Origin: Candidatus Kapaibacterium thiocyanatum
Lineage (GTDB): Bacteria > Bacteroidota > Ignavibacteria > Kapaibacteriales > Kapaibacteriaceae
Assembly (NCBI GenBank): GCA_001899175.1
Contig: MKVH01000013.1
Span: forward strand, 124,001 to 188,000
Direction: 5' to 3'
DNA: 64,000 nucleotides
Made by a program: the position numbers and the translations under genes. Below, piece by piece: positions 11,287-20,563 of the stretch. The notes under the pieces are model-generated. The model had not been told where the DNA came from. It did not search any database and worked only from the letters and a program-made list of their open reading frames with translations. Each line of letters begins with the position of its first letter. The first letter of the stretch is position 1.

Positions 11287-12642
11287 TCAGGCCTTGGCCT
11301 TGAGCCAGCGACGGCCGCGCAGGACCACGAGCCCGACGACGGCGAAGATGGCATAGCCGATGACGATGGCCAGCCAGACGCCGTGCTGGGCGAGCGGCGT
11401 GGCATGCGACAGGACGTAGGCCAGTGGCAGTTGCAGGCCGAGGAGACATCCGGCAGTGATGGCCATGCTCGTGAACGATGCTCCTGCTCCGCTGATGACG
11501 CGTACCGAGACCACGCCGATGGCGAAGAAGATGTAGCCGAAGACCGTCGTATGGAAATACGACGTCGCCTCGCTGATCGTCGTCGGGTTCTTCGAATACA
11601 GTCCGGCGAACCACGATCCTCCGACCCAAATGCCGACAGCCAGCAGGGCCATGAGGATGGTGAGCTGGCGCATGCCCGAGCGATGATAGGCGAAGATACG
11701 CTCGATCTTGCCCGCACCCAGGTTCTGTCCCGTAGCCACTTCGATGGACATCCCCACGGCGAAGACACACATGAAGACGAGCATGTCGACGTTCAGACCG
11801 AGGGTATAGGCAGCGGTGACGGACGTACCGAAGCCGCCGACGATCATGAAGATGAACATCCGGTTGATGCCGACGGAGAGCATCTGGAGCGACGCCGGAA
11901 AGCCCTTCTCCGCTATACGGCCGAGGAGGCCGAAGTCGAGTCTGAACTTCGTGAAATTGAACCGTACGCCCGTCTTTCCCGTCGCGATGGCCCACATCGT
12001 CACGCAGCAGCCGAAGATCTGTGCCGATGCCGTGGCGAGCCCTGCTCCGGCCATACCCATTTCGGGGAACGGGCCGATGCCGAAGATGAGGAAGGGAGCG
12101 ATGACGGCGTTGAAGATCGTCGTGAAGATCAGGACGACCATCGGGAAGACGGGATTACCCGTCGAGCGGACGATGGAGAACGTCTGGAAGTTCAGGAGGT
12201 TGGCGGCGACGCCGATGAAGAGCATGCTCATGTACGACAAGGCATAGGTGCCTACTTCCGTATTCATGCGCATGAGACCCGGTATGCCCGGCATGGCGAT
12301 GTAGAGCAGGATCGTGATCATGAGCGCGATGAGCGCCATTCCTACCGTCGCCTGCGTGGCCGTACGGCCGGCCTCGTCGTGGTTCCCCTCGCCCACGCGC
12401 CGCGATACGATGATGCCCGTACCCACGCCGAAACCGCTCGCCAGCGTGAATACGAAAAAAGCCACCTGATCCGTGGATCCGATGGCTGCGATGGCCGCAT
12501 CGCCCAGTCGACTGACGTAATACCGGTCGATGAGCGAATAGATCATGTTGATGAGAAAGCTGAATGCCATGGGAATGGCGAACAGACGCAACGACCGATC
12601 GACGGGATCGCTCGTGAGATTGACGGTAGATTTCATGTTCAT
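11287..12642 (-). CDS. MATE family multidrug/Na+ exporter
   Basis: A 451-residue polytopic inner-membrane protein with about 12 hydrophobic helices in two homologous halves. The N-terminal half has the MATE pattern PVDRSLRLFAIPMAFSFLIN and SLIDRYYVSRLGDAAIAAIG; each half has Gly/Ala-rich helices and a loop with GNPVFPM. Members export cationic drugs, metabolites or lipid-linked compounds using Na+ or H+ gradients; substrate is unknown here. The start was chosen at MNMKST; an in-frame ATG two codons later is equally good. A TAGGTTTG box (12719-12726) lies upstream without a convincing -33 element. Confidence 0.85.
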   Translation of the reverse strand: MNMKSTVNLTSDPVDRSLRLFAIPMAFSFLINMIYSLIDRYYVSRLGDAAIAAIGSTDQVAFFVFTLASGFGVGTGIIVSRRVGEGNHDEAGRTATQATVGMALIALMITILLYIAMPGIPGLMRMNTEVGTYALSYMSMLFIGVAANLLNFQTFSIVRSTGNPVFPMVVLIFTTIFNAVIAPFLIFGIGPFPEMGMAGAGLATASAQIFGCCVTMWAIATGKTGVRFNFTKFRLDFGLLGRIAEKGFPASLQMLSVGINRMFIFMIVGGFGTSVTAAYTLGLNVDMLVFMCVFAVGMSIEVATGQNLGAGKIERIFAYHRSGMRQLTILMALLAVGIWVGGSWFAGLYSKNPTTISEATSYFHTTVFGYIFFAIGVVSVRVISGAGASFTSMAITAGCLLGLQLPLAYVLSHATPLAQHGVWLAIVIGYAIFAVVGLVVLRGRRWLKAKA

Positions 12643-12743
12643 GGCGCCGCTGTGACGAACATCATTGATGAATGTTTCGTCATGGGGCACGTCAATTATT
12701 CGAAGTAATTTCGGGTCACAAACCTACGTAAACATTACGCTGC

Positions 12744-13850
12744 ATGATCCTTCCGGTTCTATTCCTCTGTTCCGGCCTGTATCTGGCCCGCCTGATATTC
12801 TTCTGGCGAGGGGCCCTCAAGCGACCTCCGCTTTCACCTGCCACCAACGACCATCTCCATGTCAGCGTCATCGTTCCCGCGCGGGACGAGGAACGGAACC
12901 TGGAACGTTGTCTGATGGCCCTCGTAAGCAGCGATTACCCTGCCGACAAGCTCGAAGTCATCGTCGTCGATGATCGTTCGACCGATGGTACGGCAGCCAT
13001 TCTCGACGATTTCGCTGCCCGCTATCCCATGATCCATGCCCTGCATCGCACCGAGGCAGACGTCCATGCGAATCTGAAGGGCAAGCCCGGCGCCCTGCAG
13101 CAGGGGTTCGATTCGGCGCATGGCGATGTCTTCCTGATGACGGACGCCGACTGTCTTCCTCATCCATCGTGGGTCCGCTCCATGACGGAGCCCTTCCGCG
13201 ATCCCACCGTAGGAATGACCGCCGGTATGACGACGATACGGTGCATCTCGGTGCTGGATCACGTCCAGGATGTGGAATGGACGTATACCCAGACCATGGC
13301 ACGCAGTGGTATCAACAATGGTGTGCCCCTCGGATGCTTCGGTAACGATCTCGGCATACGTGCGAGCCTGTACAAGGATCTCGGTGGGTACGGGAACATT
13401 CCGTTCAGTGTGACGGAAGACCTGGCCCTCCTGCAGACCGTTCATAATGCCGGATGGCATGTGCGGTATCTCTGCGAACCGATGGCCACGGTGGAAACCC
13501 TGCCCGTATCGACCCTCGGCGAATACTTCCGGCAGCGCCAGCGGTGGGCCCGCGGTGGTATGGCTCTCGGTGGACGTGCCGCGCTCTTCGTCATCTCGAG
13601 TCTGGCCGTATGGACGGGTATCCTCGTCTCCATCATCACGGCACAGTGGATGTGGCTCCTGGTCTTCTTCGCACTGCGGATCATCGGAGATTCCACGCTG
13701 ATCGCCTATTCTGCCGTTCGTCTGAAGAGATACGGCCTGCTGCCCTGGATCGTACCCTCCGTGTCCCTCCTGCTGCTCACGGAAATCATGCTGCCCATTC
13801 TGGTCACCAGACGGACCGTCGTGTGGAAGAATCAGGTATTCCGTTCCTGA
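12744..13850 (+). CDS. Glycosyltransferase family 2, membrane-associated
   Basis: A 368-residue GT2 enzyme. An N-terminal hydrophobic anchor (1-20) precedes the GT-A domain with SVIVPARDEERN (41-52), VVDDRSTDGT (74-83), the metal-binding TDADC (133-137), a TEDLALL acceptor motif near 222 and RQRQRWARGG near 263, the QxxRW signature of processive or membrane GT2 enzymes. Two or three transmembrane helices follow (about 280-355). The family transfers sugars in polysaccharide or glycolipid synthesis. It overlaps the convergent FAD oxidoreductase gene by 19 bp and is not in an obvious polysaccharide cluster. Confidence 0.85.
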   Translation: MILPVLFLCSGLYLARLIFFWRGALKRPPLSPATNDHLHVSVIVPARDEERNLERCLMALVSSDYPADKLEVIVVDDRSTDGTAAILDDFAARYPMIHALHRTEADVHANLKGKPGALQQGFDSAHGDVFLMTDADCLPHPSWVRSMTEPFRDPTVGMTAGMTTIRCISVLDHVQDVEWTYTQTMARSGINNGVPLGCFGNDLGIRASLYKDLGGYGNIPFSVTEDLALLQTVHNAGWHVRYLCEPMATVETLPVSTLGEYFRQRQRWARGGMALGGRAALFVISSLAVWTGILVSIITAQWMWLLVFFALRIIGDSTLIAYSAVRLKRYGLLPWIVPSVSLLLLTEIMLPILVTRRTVVWKNQVFRS

Positions 13851-16576
13851 CGGGTCACACGTTCCACGAGGGCTGCGAGCGGTTCGAAGTGACGTCCCGT
13901 ATGGTGATGAAGGGCGGCTTCGCATGTGACATTGACGCCATAGTATCCGTCGATCCCACCGTCGATGGCATCGATCTCCCTGCTCATTTCCGCAATGGCA
14001 CTTTTCACGAGCTCGGGATAGTGCAATCCTCTGTCGCCTGCCATACCGCAGCACGTGCTTGACGTCGGGATCACGACGTTACGTGCGCAACGCGCGGCGA
14101 TGGACCGCATGAGCCCACCGGCACCGAGATGGGCCGTACCGCATCCCGGATGCAGGACGACACGGTCGAGAGGTTCCGTGATCGCGATGGTGGGCAGGAT
14201 GTACGTCGCGAGAAAGCGTATGGGATCGAGGAGGTCGACGTCGTGCTCCGACGTCATCCCCTCGATGGTGGCCGCACAGGTGCTGGCGTCGACGACGACG
14301 GGAATCCTGCCATCGGACAGTACCGACAGACGTTCCATCGTGCGTTCCGCCACGATGGATGCGGCATCGTCATGACCGCGTGAGGAGAATACCTGGCCGC
14401 AGCACATGGTCGTGCATCCGGGTACGACGGCTGCACGCAGACCGGCGCGCCGTGCCAGCTCGATGTGGAGATCGACGAGGGAGGTACGGTCTTCCCGCGT
14501 TCCCATCCACCTCGAACCACAGGCCGGCATGAGCCAGATGTCGACGGTCGTCGGTTCCCCGGAACCGATCGGCGTCGGACGACCGAGATGACGATGCCAC
14601 GTGGGGAAGCCGCGATAGTCGGAGTTGATCGCTGCCGTCATGGACTCCACGGCGTCGGCGCCGATGGCTGCGGCCGTGCCGTGAGCGATGGTCTGGGCGA
14701 TGCGCGATGCGGCATCGACGATGTCGAAGTTCCGTGCGAGGAACCGCATCGTGATTCCACTACCCGCGCGTTCGCCACGCAGACGCTTGATCATCGATCC
14801 CGTATCGATACCGACCGGACATACGGTTGCGCACATTCCGTCCGTGGCGCACGTATCGATCCCATCGTAGCGATAAGCTCGTCGTATCGGGCCGCGCAAT
14901 GCGGGTTCGATGACTTCCTCGCGACGCAGGACGATGCGCTGACGGGGCGTGAGCGTGACTTCCCTGCTCGGGCATACATGCTCGCAGAATCCGCATTCGA
15001 TGCAGCGGTCCGTTTCGGGATCCACTGAAGGTACGGGCTTGATGTTCCGGACGTAGGCGTCGGCATCGGTGTCGAGGATGACACCGGGATTCAGGATGTG
15101 GCGTGGATCGACGAGTTTCTTCAACCGCCACATGAGACCGTAGGCCTGCGTACCCCATTCCATTTCCACGAATGGCGTCATGTTGCGTCCGGTGCCGTGC
15201 TCGGCTTTCAACGATCCACCGTAATCGTTCACGACGATGCGGGCGATGTCTTCCATGAACCGACGATACTGGTTCACATCGTCCGCGGTCTCGAAGCGCT
15301 GATTGACGACGAAGTGGATGTTGCCGTCCTTGGCATGACCGAAGATGATGGCTTCCCTGTACCCATGCCGGTCGAACGCTGCATGCACAGCGCGTACGAG
15401 GTCCGCGAGATGGATGGGAGGGACCGCAATGTCCTCGTTGATCATCGTCGTCCCGGCAGGACGCATGGCGCCGATCGACGGCATGAGGCCTTTGCGGACC
15501 TTCCAGTACGAAGCCTGGATCGCAGGGTCGGTCGTCCATTCGGCAGGGCGTCGAAGAGGAAGGTTCGCCGTGAGCTCCCGTGCTGTCGTCATCGACGTCG
15601 ATGCTTCGGACTCCGTCTCCGCCATGAATTCGACGAGTAACGCTGCGTTGCCCCGTTCCGCGCCGCGAACGGCATCGGGAACGTCTGCGAGCCTGCGTAT
15701 GCTGAAGAGCGAAGCATCGTCCATCAGCTCCACCGCCGCCGCTCCCGCATCGCGCAGAGGTGTGATGGCAGCACAGGCATCGTCGAGATCGGCGAAGAGC
15801 AGAATGGACGTGATCTTGTGCCGCGGGTCGGCGACGGTACGGAAGACGACTTCCTCGATGAAGCCGAGCGTTCCTTCCGATCCCACCATCAGACGGCCGA
15901 GGATGCGTGCTGGCTCGTCCTCGTCGAGAAAGGCATTGAGCGAATACCCGACGGTATTCTTGATGCGATACTTGCTTCGTATACGATCCGTCATCGCCGT
16001 ATCCGTACGGATCTCATCGCGCAACGCAGCGATACCTTCGTGGACAGTGGCTGCTTCCTTCCTCAGCACGGCATCGGCATCCGGATCGGCAGTACGGATG
16101 CGTGTGCCATCGGCAAGCATGTACGTCAGACTGTCGATGGTGTGGTAGGAGTTCTGTTCCGTGCCGCAGCACATGCCGCTGGCATTGTTCGCCACGATGC
16201 CGCCGATCATGCAGGCCATGATCGATGCGGGATCCGGACCGATCTTCCGTCCGTACGAGCGCAGGACGGCATTGGCCATACCTCCGCGTACGCCCGGTTC
16301 CACACGAAGGAGCCGGCCGTCGTCTTCAACGGCGCAGCGTTTGAAGTGCTGGGAGAGATCCACGAGGATTCCGTCGGTGACGGCCTGGCCGCTGAGACTC
16401 GTGCCTGCGGCCCTGAAGGTCAGGTGCTGTCCTGTACGGCCGCATTGCAGCAGCAGTTCCCGTACGTCGTCCGCGGAACGCGGCTGTACCACTGCCCTGG
16501 GCACGAGCCGGTACAGGCTCGCATCGTGAGCGAACTTCAGTCGATCGGTCAGTCGTTCCGAGATCGTATATGCCAC
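13832..16576 (-). CDS. FAD-linked oxidase / Fe-S oxidoreductase fusion (GlcD-GlcF type)
   Basis: A 914-residue fusion. Residues about 35-210 form an FAD-binding (PCMH-type) domain (GTSLSGQAVTDG, GGIVANNASGM), followed by the FAD-oxidase C-terminal domain to about 480 (FGHAKDGNIHF, KAEHGTGRNM). Two 4Fe-4S motifs follow, CIECGFCEHVCP near 521 and CATDGMCATVCP near 569, then two cysteine-rich CCG-type domains (TTMCCGQVF and STCCGMAGD). This is the layout of membrane-peripheral D-2-hydroxyacid dehydrogenases (D-lactate or D-2-hydroxyglutarate, Dld/YdiJ-like) feeding electrons to quinone. All cofactor motifs look intact. The substrate is not determinable. Confidence 0.85.
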   Translation of the reverse strand: MAYTISERLTDRLKFAHDASLYRLVPRAVVQPRSADDVRELLLQCGRTGQHLTFRAAGTSLSGQAVTDGILVDLSQHFKRCAVEDDGRLLRVEPGVRGGMANAVLRSYGRKIGPDPASIMACMIGGIVANNASGMCCGTEQNSYHTIDSLTYMLADGTRIRTADPDADAVLRKEAATVHEGIAALRDEIRTDTAMTDRIRSKYRIKNTVGYSLNAFLDEDEPARILGRLMVGSEGTLGFIEEVVFRTVADPRHKITSILLFADLDDACAAITPLRDAGAAAVELMDDASLFSIRRLADVPDAVRGAERGNAALLVEFMAETESEASTSMTTARELTANLPLRRPAEWTTDPAIQASYWKVRKGLMPSIGAMRPAGTTMINEDIAVPPIHLADLVRAVHAAFDRHGYREAIIFGHAKDGNIHFVVNQRFETADDVNQYRRFMEDIARIVVNDYGGSLKAEHGTGRNMTPFVEMEWGTQAYGLMWRLKKLVDPRHILNPGVILDTDADAYVRNIKPVPSVDPETDRCIECGFCEHVCPSREVTLTPRQRIVLRREEVIEPALRGPIRRAYRYDGIDTCATDGMCATVCPVGIDTGSMIKRLRGERAGSGITMRFLARNFDIVDAASRIAQTIAHGTAAAIGADAVESMTAAINSDYRGFPTWHRHLGRPTPIGSGEPTTVDIWLMPACGSRWMGTREDRTSLVDLHIELARRAGLRAAVVPGCTTMCCGQVFSSRGHDDAASIVAERTMERLSVLSDGRIPVVVDASTCAATIEGMTSEHDVDLLDPIRFLATYILPTIAITEPLDRVVLHPGCGTAHLGAGGLMRSIAARCARNVVIPTSSTCCGMAGDRGLHYPELVKSAIAEMSREIDAIDGGIDGYYGVNVTCEAALHHHTGRHFEPLAALVERVTRQERNT

Positions 16577-16619
16577 GGATGTCTCCGTTTCAACGTCAGC
16601 GTATCGAACCGTATCGGCG

Positions 16620-18284
16620 TCAAACCTGGAAGACGCCGTTCTTCATGTCCGGGAGATCGTCGTTATGGGAGGCCACGGCGATACCGCGCGAGATGACGGC
16701 ACGTGTGTCGGTGGGTGAGATGATGCCATCGACCCACAGGCGCGAAGCTGCGTGGATCGGTGTCGTCGTCTCGTCGTATTTCTTCTGTATCTCGTCGAGC
16801 ATGGCCTTCCGTCCTGCTTCGTCGAGCTGTTGTCCCTGCTTTTCGAGAGCGGCCAGCCGGATGGTCAGCAGTGTCTTCGAGGCCTGTGCACCACCCATGA
16901 CGGCGATCTGGGCCGTAGGCCAGGCATAGATGAAGCGCGGATCGTAGGCTTTGCCGCACATGGCATAGTTACCCGCACCGTAGCTGTTGCCCAGGATGAT
17001 GGTGAACTTCGGTACGATACTGTTGGCAACCGCATTGACGAGCTTTGCACCGTCCTTGATGATGCCCCCTTGCTCGGCGCGCGTACCGACCATGAAGCCG
17101 GTGACGTCCTGCAGGAAGACGAGGGGAATACGGCGCTGGTTGCAGTTCAGGATGAAGCGCGCGGCCTTGTCGGCGCTGTCGGAATAGATCACACCGCCAA
17201 CCTGCATCTCCCCCTTCGCGGAGCGCACGATCTCGCGATTGTTCGCGACGATGCCGACGGCCCAGCCGTCGATACGGCCATAGCCGCAGACGATGGTCTT
17301 GCCGTAGTCGGCCTTGTACTCGTCGAATTCACTTCCGTCGAGCAGACGCGCCAGCAACTGGTGCGTATCATAGGGCTTACTGCGTACGTCCGGCATGATG
17401 CCGTAGATCTCGTCCGCATCGTGAAGCGGGGCCACGGGCTCGGTCCGTGAGAACACGGCCTTCCTGCCCTTCGACGGTGCGAACTTGTCCACGAGCGAAC
17501 GGATCGTGCGGATCGCTTCTTCGTCGTTGGCGACCTTGTAGTCCACAACGCCGCTGATGGACGAATGCATCGTGGCGCCGCCGAGCGGCTCGATATCCGT
17601 CTTCTCGCCGATGGCGGCCTCGACGAGGGCCGGGCCTGCAAGGAAGACGCTGCCCGTACCTTCCACGATCAACGCTTCGTCGCTCATGATAGGCAGATAG
17701 GCTCCACCGGCGACGCACGGACCCATGATCGCGGCGATCTGCGGCACTCCGAGGGCCGAGAGCATGGCGTTGTTGCGGAACTGCCTGCCGAAGTGTTCCT
17801 TGTCTGGAAATATTTCGTCCTGCATCGGCAGATAGACACCTGCGGAGTCAACGAGATAGATGATGGGCAGTCTGTTCTCCAGGGCGATTTCCTGGGCACG
17901 CATGTTCTTCTTCGCCGTCATCGGGAACCAGGCACCTGCCTTGACAGTGGCATCATTGGCAACGATCATGCATTCACGGCCGCTCACGACCCCTACCCCA
18001 GTGACGACACCGGCGGACGGTGCGCCGCCTTCTTCTTCGTACATACCATGGGCGGCGAACAGGCCCACTTCGAGGAAGCCGGAGTTCTCGTCGAGAAGCA
18101 TATGGATACGCTCGCGTGCGGTGAGCTTGCCCTTGGCACGATGCCGTTCGATGGCCTTCTTGCCCCCACCGAGCATCTCTCGTTCACCCTTGGCGTCGAT
18201 CACCCGCATGATCTGACGGTTGGCGTCGTAGTTCTTTTCGTACGTGAAGTCGTGGTTGATCGCGGAACCGATCACGCGTGCCAT
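16620..18284 (-). CDS. Acyl-CoA carboxylase carboxyltransferase (beta) subunit
   Basis: A 554-residue biotin-dependent carboxyltransferase, complete. It contains both crotonase-like halves: ARERIHMLLD and LVDSAGVYLPMQ in the first, FLQDVTGFMVGTRAEQGG and GNSYGAGNYAMCGKA in the second, with ATAQIAVMGGAQA-type sequence near the end. These residues match methylcrotonyl-CoA/propionyl-CoA carboxylase beta subunits more than AccD (no zinc finger). It would transfer carboxyl from biotin to an acyl-CoA. No biotin carboxylase gene is adjacent; a separate biotin carrier is encoded at 31084. It follows the secG terminator, so it has its own promoter. Confidence 0.9.
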   Translation of the reverse strand: MARVIGSAINHDFTYEKNYDANRQIMRVIDAKGEREMLGGGKKAIERHRAKGKLTARERIHMLLDENSGFLEVGLFAAHGMYEEEGGAPSAGVVTGVGVVSGRECMIVANDATVKAGAWFPMTAKKNMRAQEIALENRLPIIYLVDSAGVYLPMQDEIFPDKEHFGRQFRNNAMLSALGVPQIAAIMGPCVAGGAYLPIMSDEALIVEGTGSVFLAGPALVEAAIGEKTDIEPLGGATMHSSISGVVDYKVANDEEAIRTIRSLVDKFAPSKGRKAVFSRTEPVAPLHDADEIYGIMPDVRSKPYDTHQLLARLLDGSEFDEYKADYGKTIVCGYGRIDGWAVGIVANNREIVRSAKGEMQVGGVIYSDSADKAARFILNCNQRRIPLVFLQDVTGFMVGTRAEQGGIIKDGAKLVNAVANSIVPKFTIILGNSYGAGNYAMCGKAYDPRFIYAWPTAQIAVMGGAQASKTLLTIRLAALEKQGQQLDEAGRKAMLDEIQKKYDETTTPIHAASRLWVDGIISPTDTRAVISRGIAVASHNDDLPDMKNGVFQV

Positions 18285-18316
18285 GGTAACACCGTAGGAT
18301 GGAATTGGCGGATACG

Positions 18317-18344
18317 AAAAAGGCGTTCACACGGAACGCCTTTC
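18317..18344 (-). terminator. Rho-independent terminator of secG
   Basis: On the minus strand an 8-bp perfect stem (AGGCGTTC / GAACGCCT) with a 5-nt loop is followed directly by a run of five T. It lies about 20 bp after the secG stop and before the carboxylase start at 18284, so it separates the two transcription units. Confidence 0.8.
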
Positions 18345-18363
18345 AACATCATGTCGACGTTGG

Positions 18364-18729
18364 TCACTTGCCTTGTTGTGCGGGTTGCTGCTGCTGGGGC
18401 TGCTGTTGTTGCGGTTGCTGACCGGGAGCGGGAGCGCTCGGTACGGCGACGGGCATTTCGGCACCCTGCGTGACAGGTGCGCGTTCGGCAGTACCCGTGG
18501 GCAGGAAGACCTTGTTGATGACGATGGACAGCAGCATGATGGCGACGGCGAGACCGATCGTGACGTTCTGGAGAACGTTACGGCCTTGTCGAACGCCGAA
18601 CAGGTTGTTCATCTGACCACCGAGGCCACCCATACCGGAGACCATGTCGGCTTTGCCGGGTTGGATCAGCACCGCGCCGATGAGGAAGATCGACATGATC
18701 ACGCAGAGGATGACGAGGAAGATTTCCAT
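18364..18729 (-). CDS. secG: Preprotein translocase subunit SecG
   Basis: A 121-residue SecG, which assists SecYEG-SecA protein export. Helix 1 (about 3-22) is followed by the conserved loop LIQPGKADMVSGMGG, FGVRQGRNVLQNVT and helix 2 (about 62-80). The C-terminus is an unusual tail rich in Gln, Pro and Ala (GQQPQQQQPQQQQPAQQGK) encoded by short CTG/TTG-like repeats. It has its own promoter (18770-18800) and terminator, so it is likely monocistronic. Function is confident from the helix-loop-helix pattern. Confidence 0.9.
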   Translation of the reverse strand: MEIFLVILCVIMSIFLIGAVLIQPGKADMVSGMGGLGGQMNNLFGVRQGRNVLQNVTIGLAVAIMLLSIVINKVFLPTGTAERAPVTQGAEMPVAVPSAPAPGQQPQQQQPQQQQPAQQGK

Positions 18730-18769
18730 GTTGGGTCTGGACGGAATGGTTGCTGGGATTATCGAGCCA

Positions 18770-18800
18770 CAAAAGTACGCAGACCGCAGGTCATGGGCAA
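18770..18800 (-). promoter_or_regulatory. Bacteroidota-type promoter of secG
   Basis: On the minus strand, TTG (18798-18800), 20 bp spacer, then TACTTTTG (18770-18777), an exact match to the -7 consensus TAnnTTTG. It lies 40 bp before the secG ATG and overlaps the end of the upstream TPR gene. Sequence match is seen directly; activity is inferred. Confidence 0.6.
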
Positions 18801-19900
18801 CCCAGTCCCACGCAAATCGGTTTGCTGAAGTCCACGGCCCGTGCGCCGAACCAGGCCAGGAAGGTATCGTAGCGCTGCTCGTTCCTGACGAAGTAGTCGT
18901 TCATCTCCTGCTTGTCGCCCCATGAATACAGCCACCAGAAGTATTCGTTGATCCACCCGCCTTCAAGCACGGTGTTCTGCCATTGCAGGAGGTCGTTGGG
19001 ATATTTCTCGAGATAGCCTGCCTTCACCCACGAGCGGATGAAGCGGGCCCTGAGGCTGACGAGCTGGGCGATGGAGAGGCGTGGAATCCTCCCCTGCCCC
19101 GGAGCCGAAAGGTACTGTGCTGATACGGCCACGTTGTATTCGAAGGCCGTGGGGAAGTTCATCGCACTGGCATCGCGCGGATTGGGCTGGTTCAGCAGGG
19201 CGTCCGAACAGAGATTGATGGGATCGGTGGAATCCCCGATCGCCAGGGCGCTGTTCCAGGTATCGAAGAGTAGCTTGCTGATCTCGCGGGTACGATAGGT
19301 AGAACGTTCGGCCATGAGGAATATCTCACCGTAGAGGACGGCCCAGATCTTGTCCGGACGGTCCACGTGGGCCTTGCAGAGCCAGTAGTAATTGGTCGCG
19401 AAGGCCGGTTCCACCTGCGTGCCCTTAAGCCAGTAGTCCACGGCTTCCTTCCTGTTGCCGTCGATGAAGGCGGCGGCACCGAGTTCGTAATGCAGACGTC
19501 CCGACTTCGGATATGCCTTCAGCCCTTCACGGTAATATGGAAGGGAGCGAGACGAATCGTCGAGAAGGTCGTAACAGTTCCCCATGAGCTGATAGCCCCG
19601 ATCGAGCAGTGACGTATCCCTGTAGATCGGCTCCAGAAGTTCGATGGCGCGTTTGTAGTTCTTCGTCATGGCGATGGCAATGACACGTTCGTACTGGAAC
19701 GGGATGTTCTTCGGATCCAGCGCCAGTGCCTTGTCCCATGCAGCCAGGGCCGCCTCGGCCTGGTTACGGTTCATGTAGTCGATGGCTTTCTGCGCTTCCA
19801 CCTGGGCCCTGTCCTTGTCCGTCTGTGCATGGATGGCGAAGAGGGGCAGGATAACAGTGACGAGAAATGTGATCCAGCGGCTTTTTTGCGATCTTGGCAT
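18791..19900 (-). CDS. Exported TPR-repeat protein
   Basis: A 369-residue protein with an N-terminal signal peptide (FLVTVILPLFAIHAQ) and tetratricopeptide-like helical pairs, clearest at EAALAAWDKALALDPKNIPF (about 45-65), YKRAIELLEPIYRD and YYREGLKAYPKSGRLHYELG (about 120-140). The C-terminal half is aromatic-rich and ends near GARAVDFSKP. TPR proteins scaffold other proteins; no partner is evident. It starts only 35 bp from the divergent lipoprotein gene. I do not recognise a specific family. Confidence 0.65.
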   Translation of the reverse strand: MPRSQKSRWITFLVTVILPLFAIHAQTDKDRAQVEAQKAIDYMNRNQAEAALAAWDKALALDPKNIPFQYERVIAIAMTKNYKRAIELLEPIYRDTSLLDRGYQLMGNCYDLLDDSSRSLPYYREGLKAYPKSGRLHYELGAAAFIDGNRKEAVDYWLKGTQVEPAFATNYYWLCKAHVDRPDKIWAVLYGEIFLMAERSTYRTREISKLLFDTWNSALAIGDSTDPINLCSDALLNQPNPRDASAMNFPTAFEYNVAVSAQYLSAPGQGRIPRLSIAQLVSLRARFIRSWVKAGYLEKYPNDLLQWQNTVLEGGWINEYFWWLYSWGDKQEMNDYFVRNEQRYDTFLAWFGARAVDFSKPICVGLGCP

Positions 19901-19935
19901 GGGGGGTGCATGTTGTTAATATCGAGGAACGTCAC

Positions 19936-20496
19936 ATGAACAGCGTCCTGGCGACTATGACGATGGTCCTGATCGTCGCCATCTTCCTGACCGGTTGCCT
20001 GACGGTCGAAAAGAAATCCTACAAGATTACGATGACGGGGGAACAATCCGGCAAGTGCACGATCACCTACTACAACATCGTGTCGACGAAGGATGACGGC
20101 AAGGATATATCGTTCAAGGACTATGCCGAGCTGGTGACCGACTATCTCGAAGGTACGAAGCTCGAAGATGAACTGGTAGGATGTCGTAACGTCACGAAAC
20201 GTCTGTACACACAGGGCGACAAGCTCTGCGGTGAAATATCCTTCGACTTCGACAGTCTTTCGACCGTCCGGATGTATCGCTACAATGCCGCCGCCCCGTT
20301 GATGATGTACGTATCCGGGCTCAGCAACGAGACGTATGCCACCAGCAACGGTACGTGGGGTGGAGAACGAATGCCGGTCGTATTCTGGGCGGCGAATGCG
20401 AAGGAGCTGACGTTGCAGAATACGGTCACGGAGATCGACACGGGACACGTGGGCCTGGCTCCGCAGTACGAACAGTGGAAACACATGAAACGATGA
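19936..20496 (+). CDS. Putative lipoprotein, unknown function
   Basis: A 186-residue lipoprotein. The N-terminus has a signal II sequence with lipobox LTGC (Cys21), and the mature part is mostly beta-strand (YKITMTGEQSGKCTITYYN) with several Cys residues (36, 77, 96 region). The ATG was chosen for its GAGGAAC ribosome site and the signal sequence. It is followed 67 bp later by another lipoprotein of the TraB/GumN family, so the two may be a unit. I do not recognise the family. Confidence 0.6.
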   Translation: MNSVLATMTMVLIVAIFLTGCLTVEKKSYKITMTGEQSGKCTITYYNIVSTKDDGKDISFKDYAELVTDYLEGTKLEDELVGCRNVTKRLYTQGDKLCGEISFDFDSLSTVRMYRYNAAAPLMMYVSGLSNETYATSNGTWGGERMPVVFWAANAKELTLQNTVTEIDTGHVGLAPQYEQWKHMKR

Positions 20497-20563
20497 GGGG
20501 TACCTTCCCGTCGGTACGCGGCAGTGGTCGCACATTCATTGGAACATCCACGAACGACACAGG

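Noticed and set aside
12706-12713. TAATTTCG as a promoter for the glycosyltransferase gene
   Set aside because: No TTG at 19-21 bp upstream, so it does not meet the two-part pattern.
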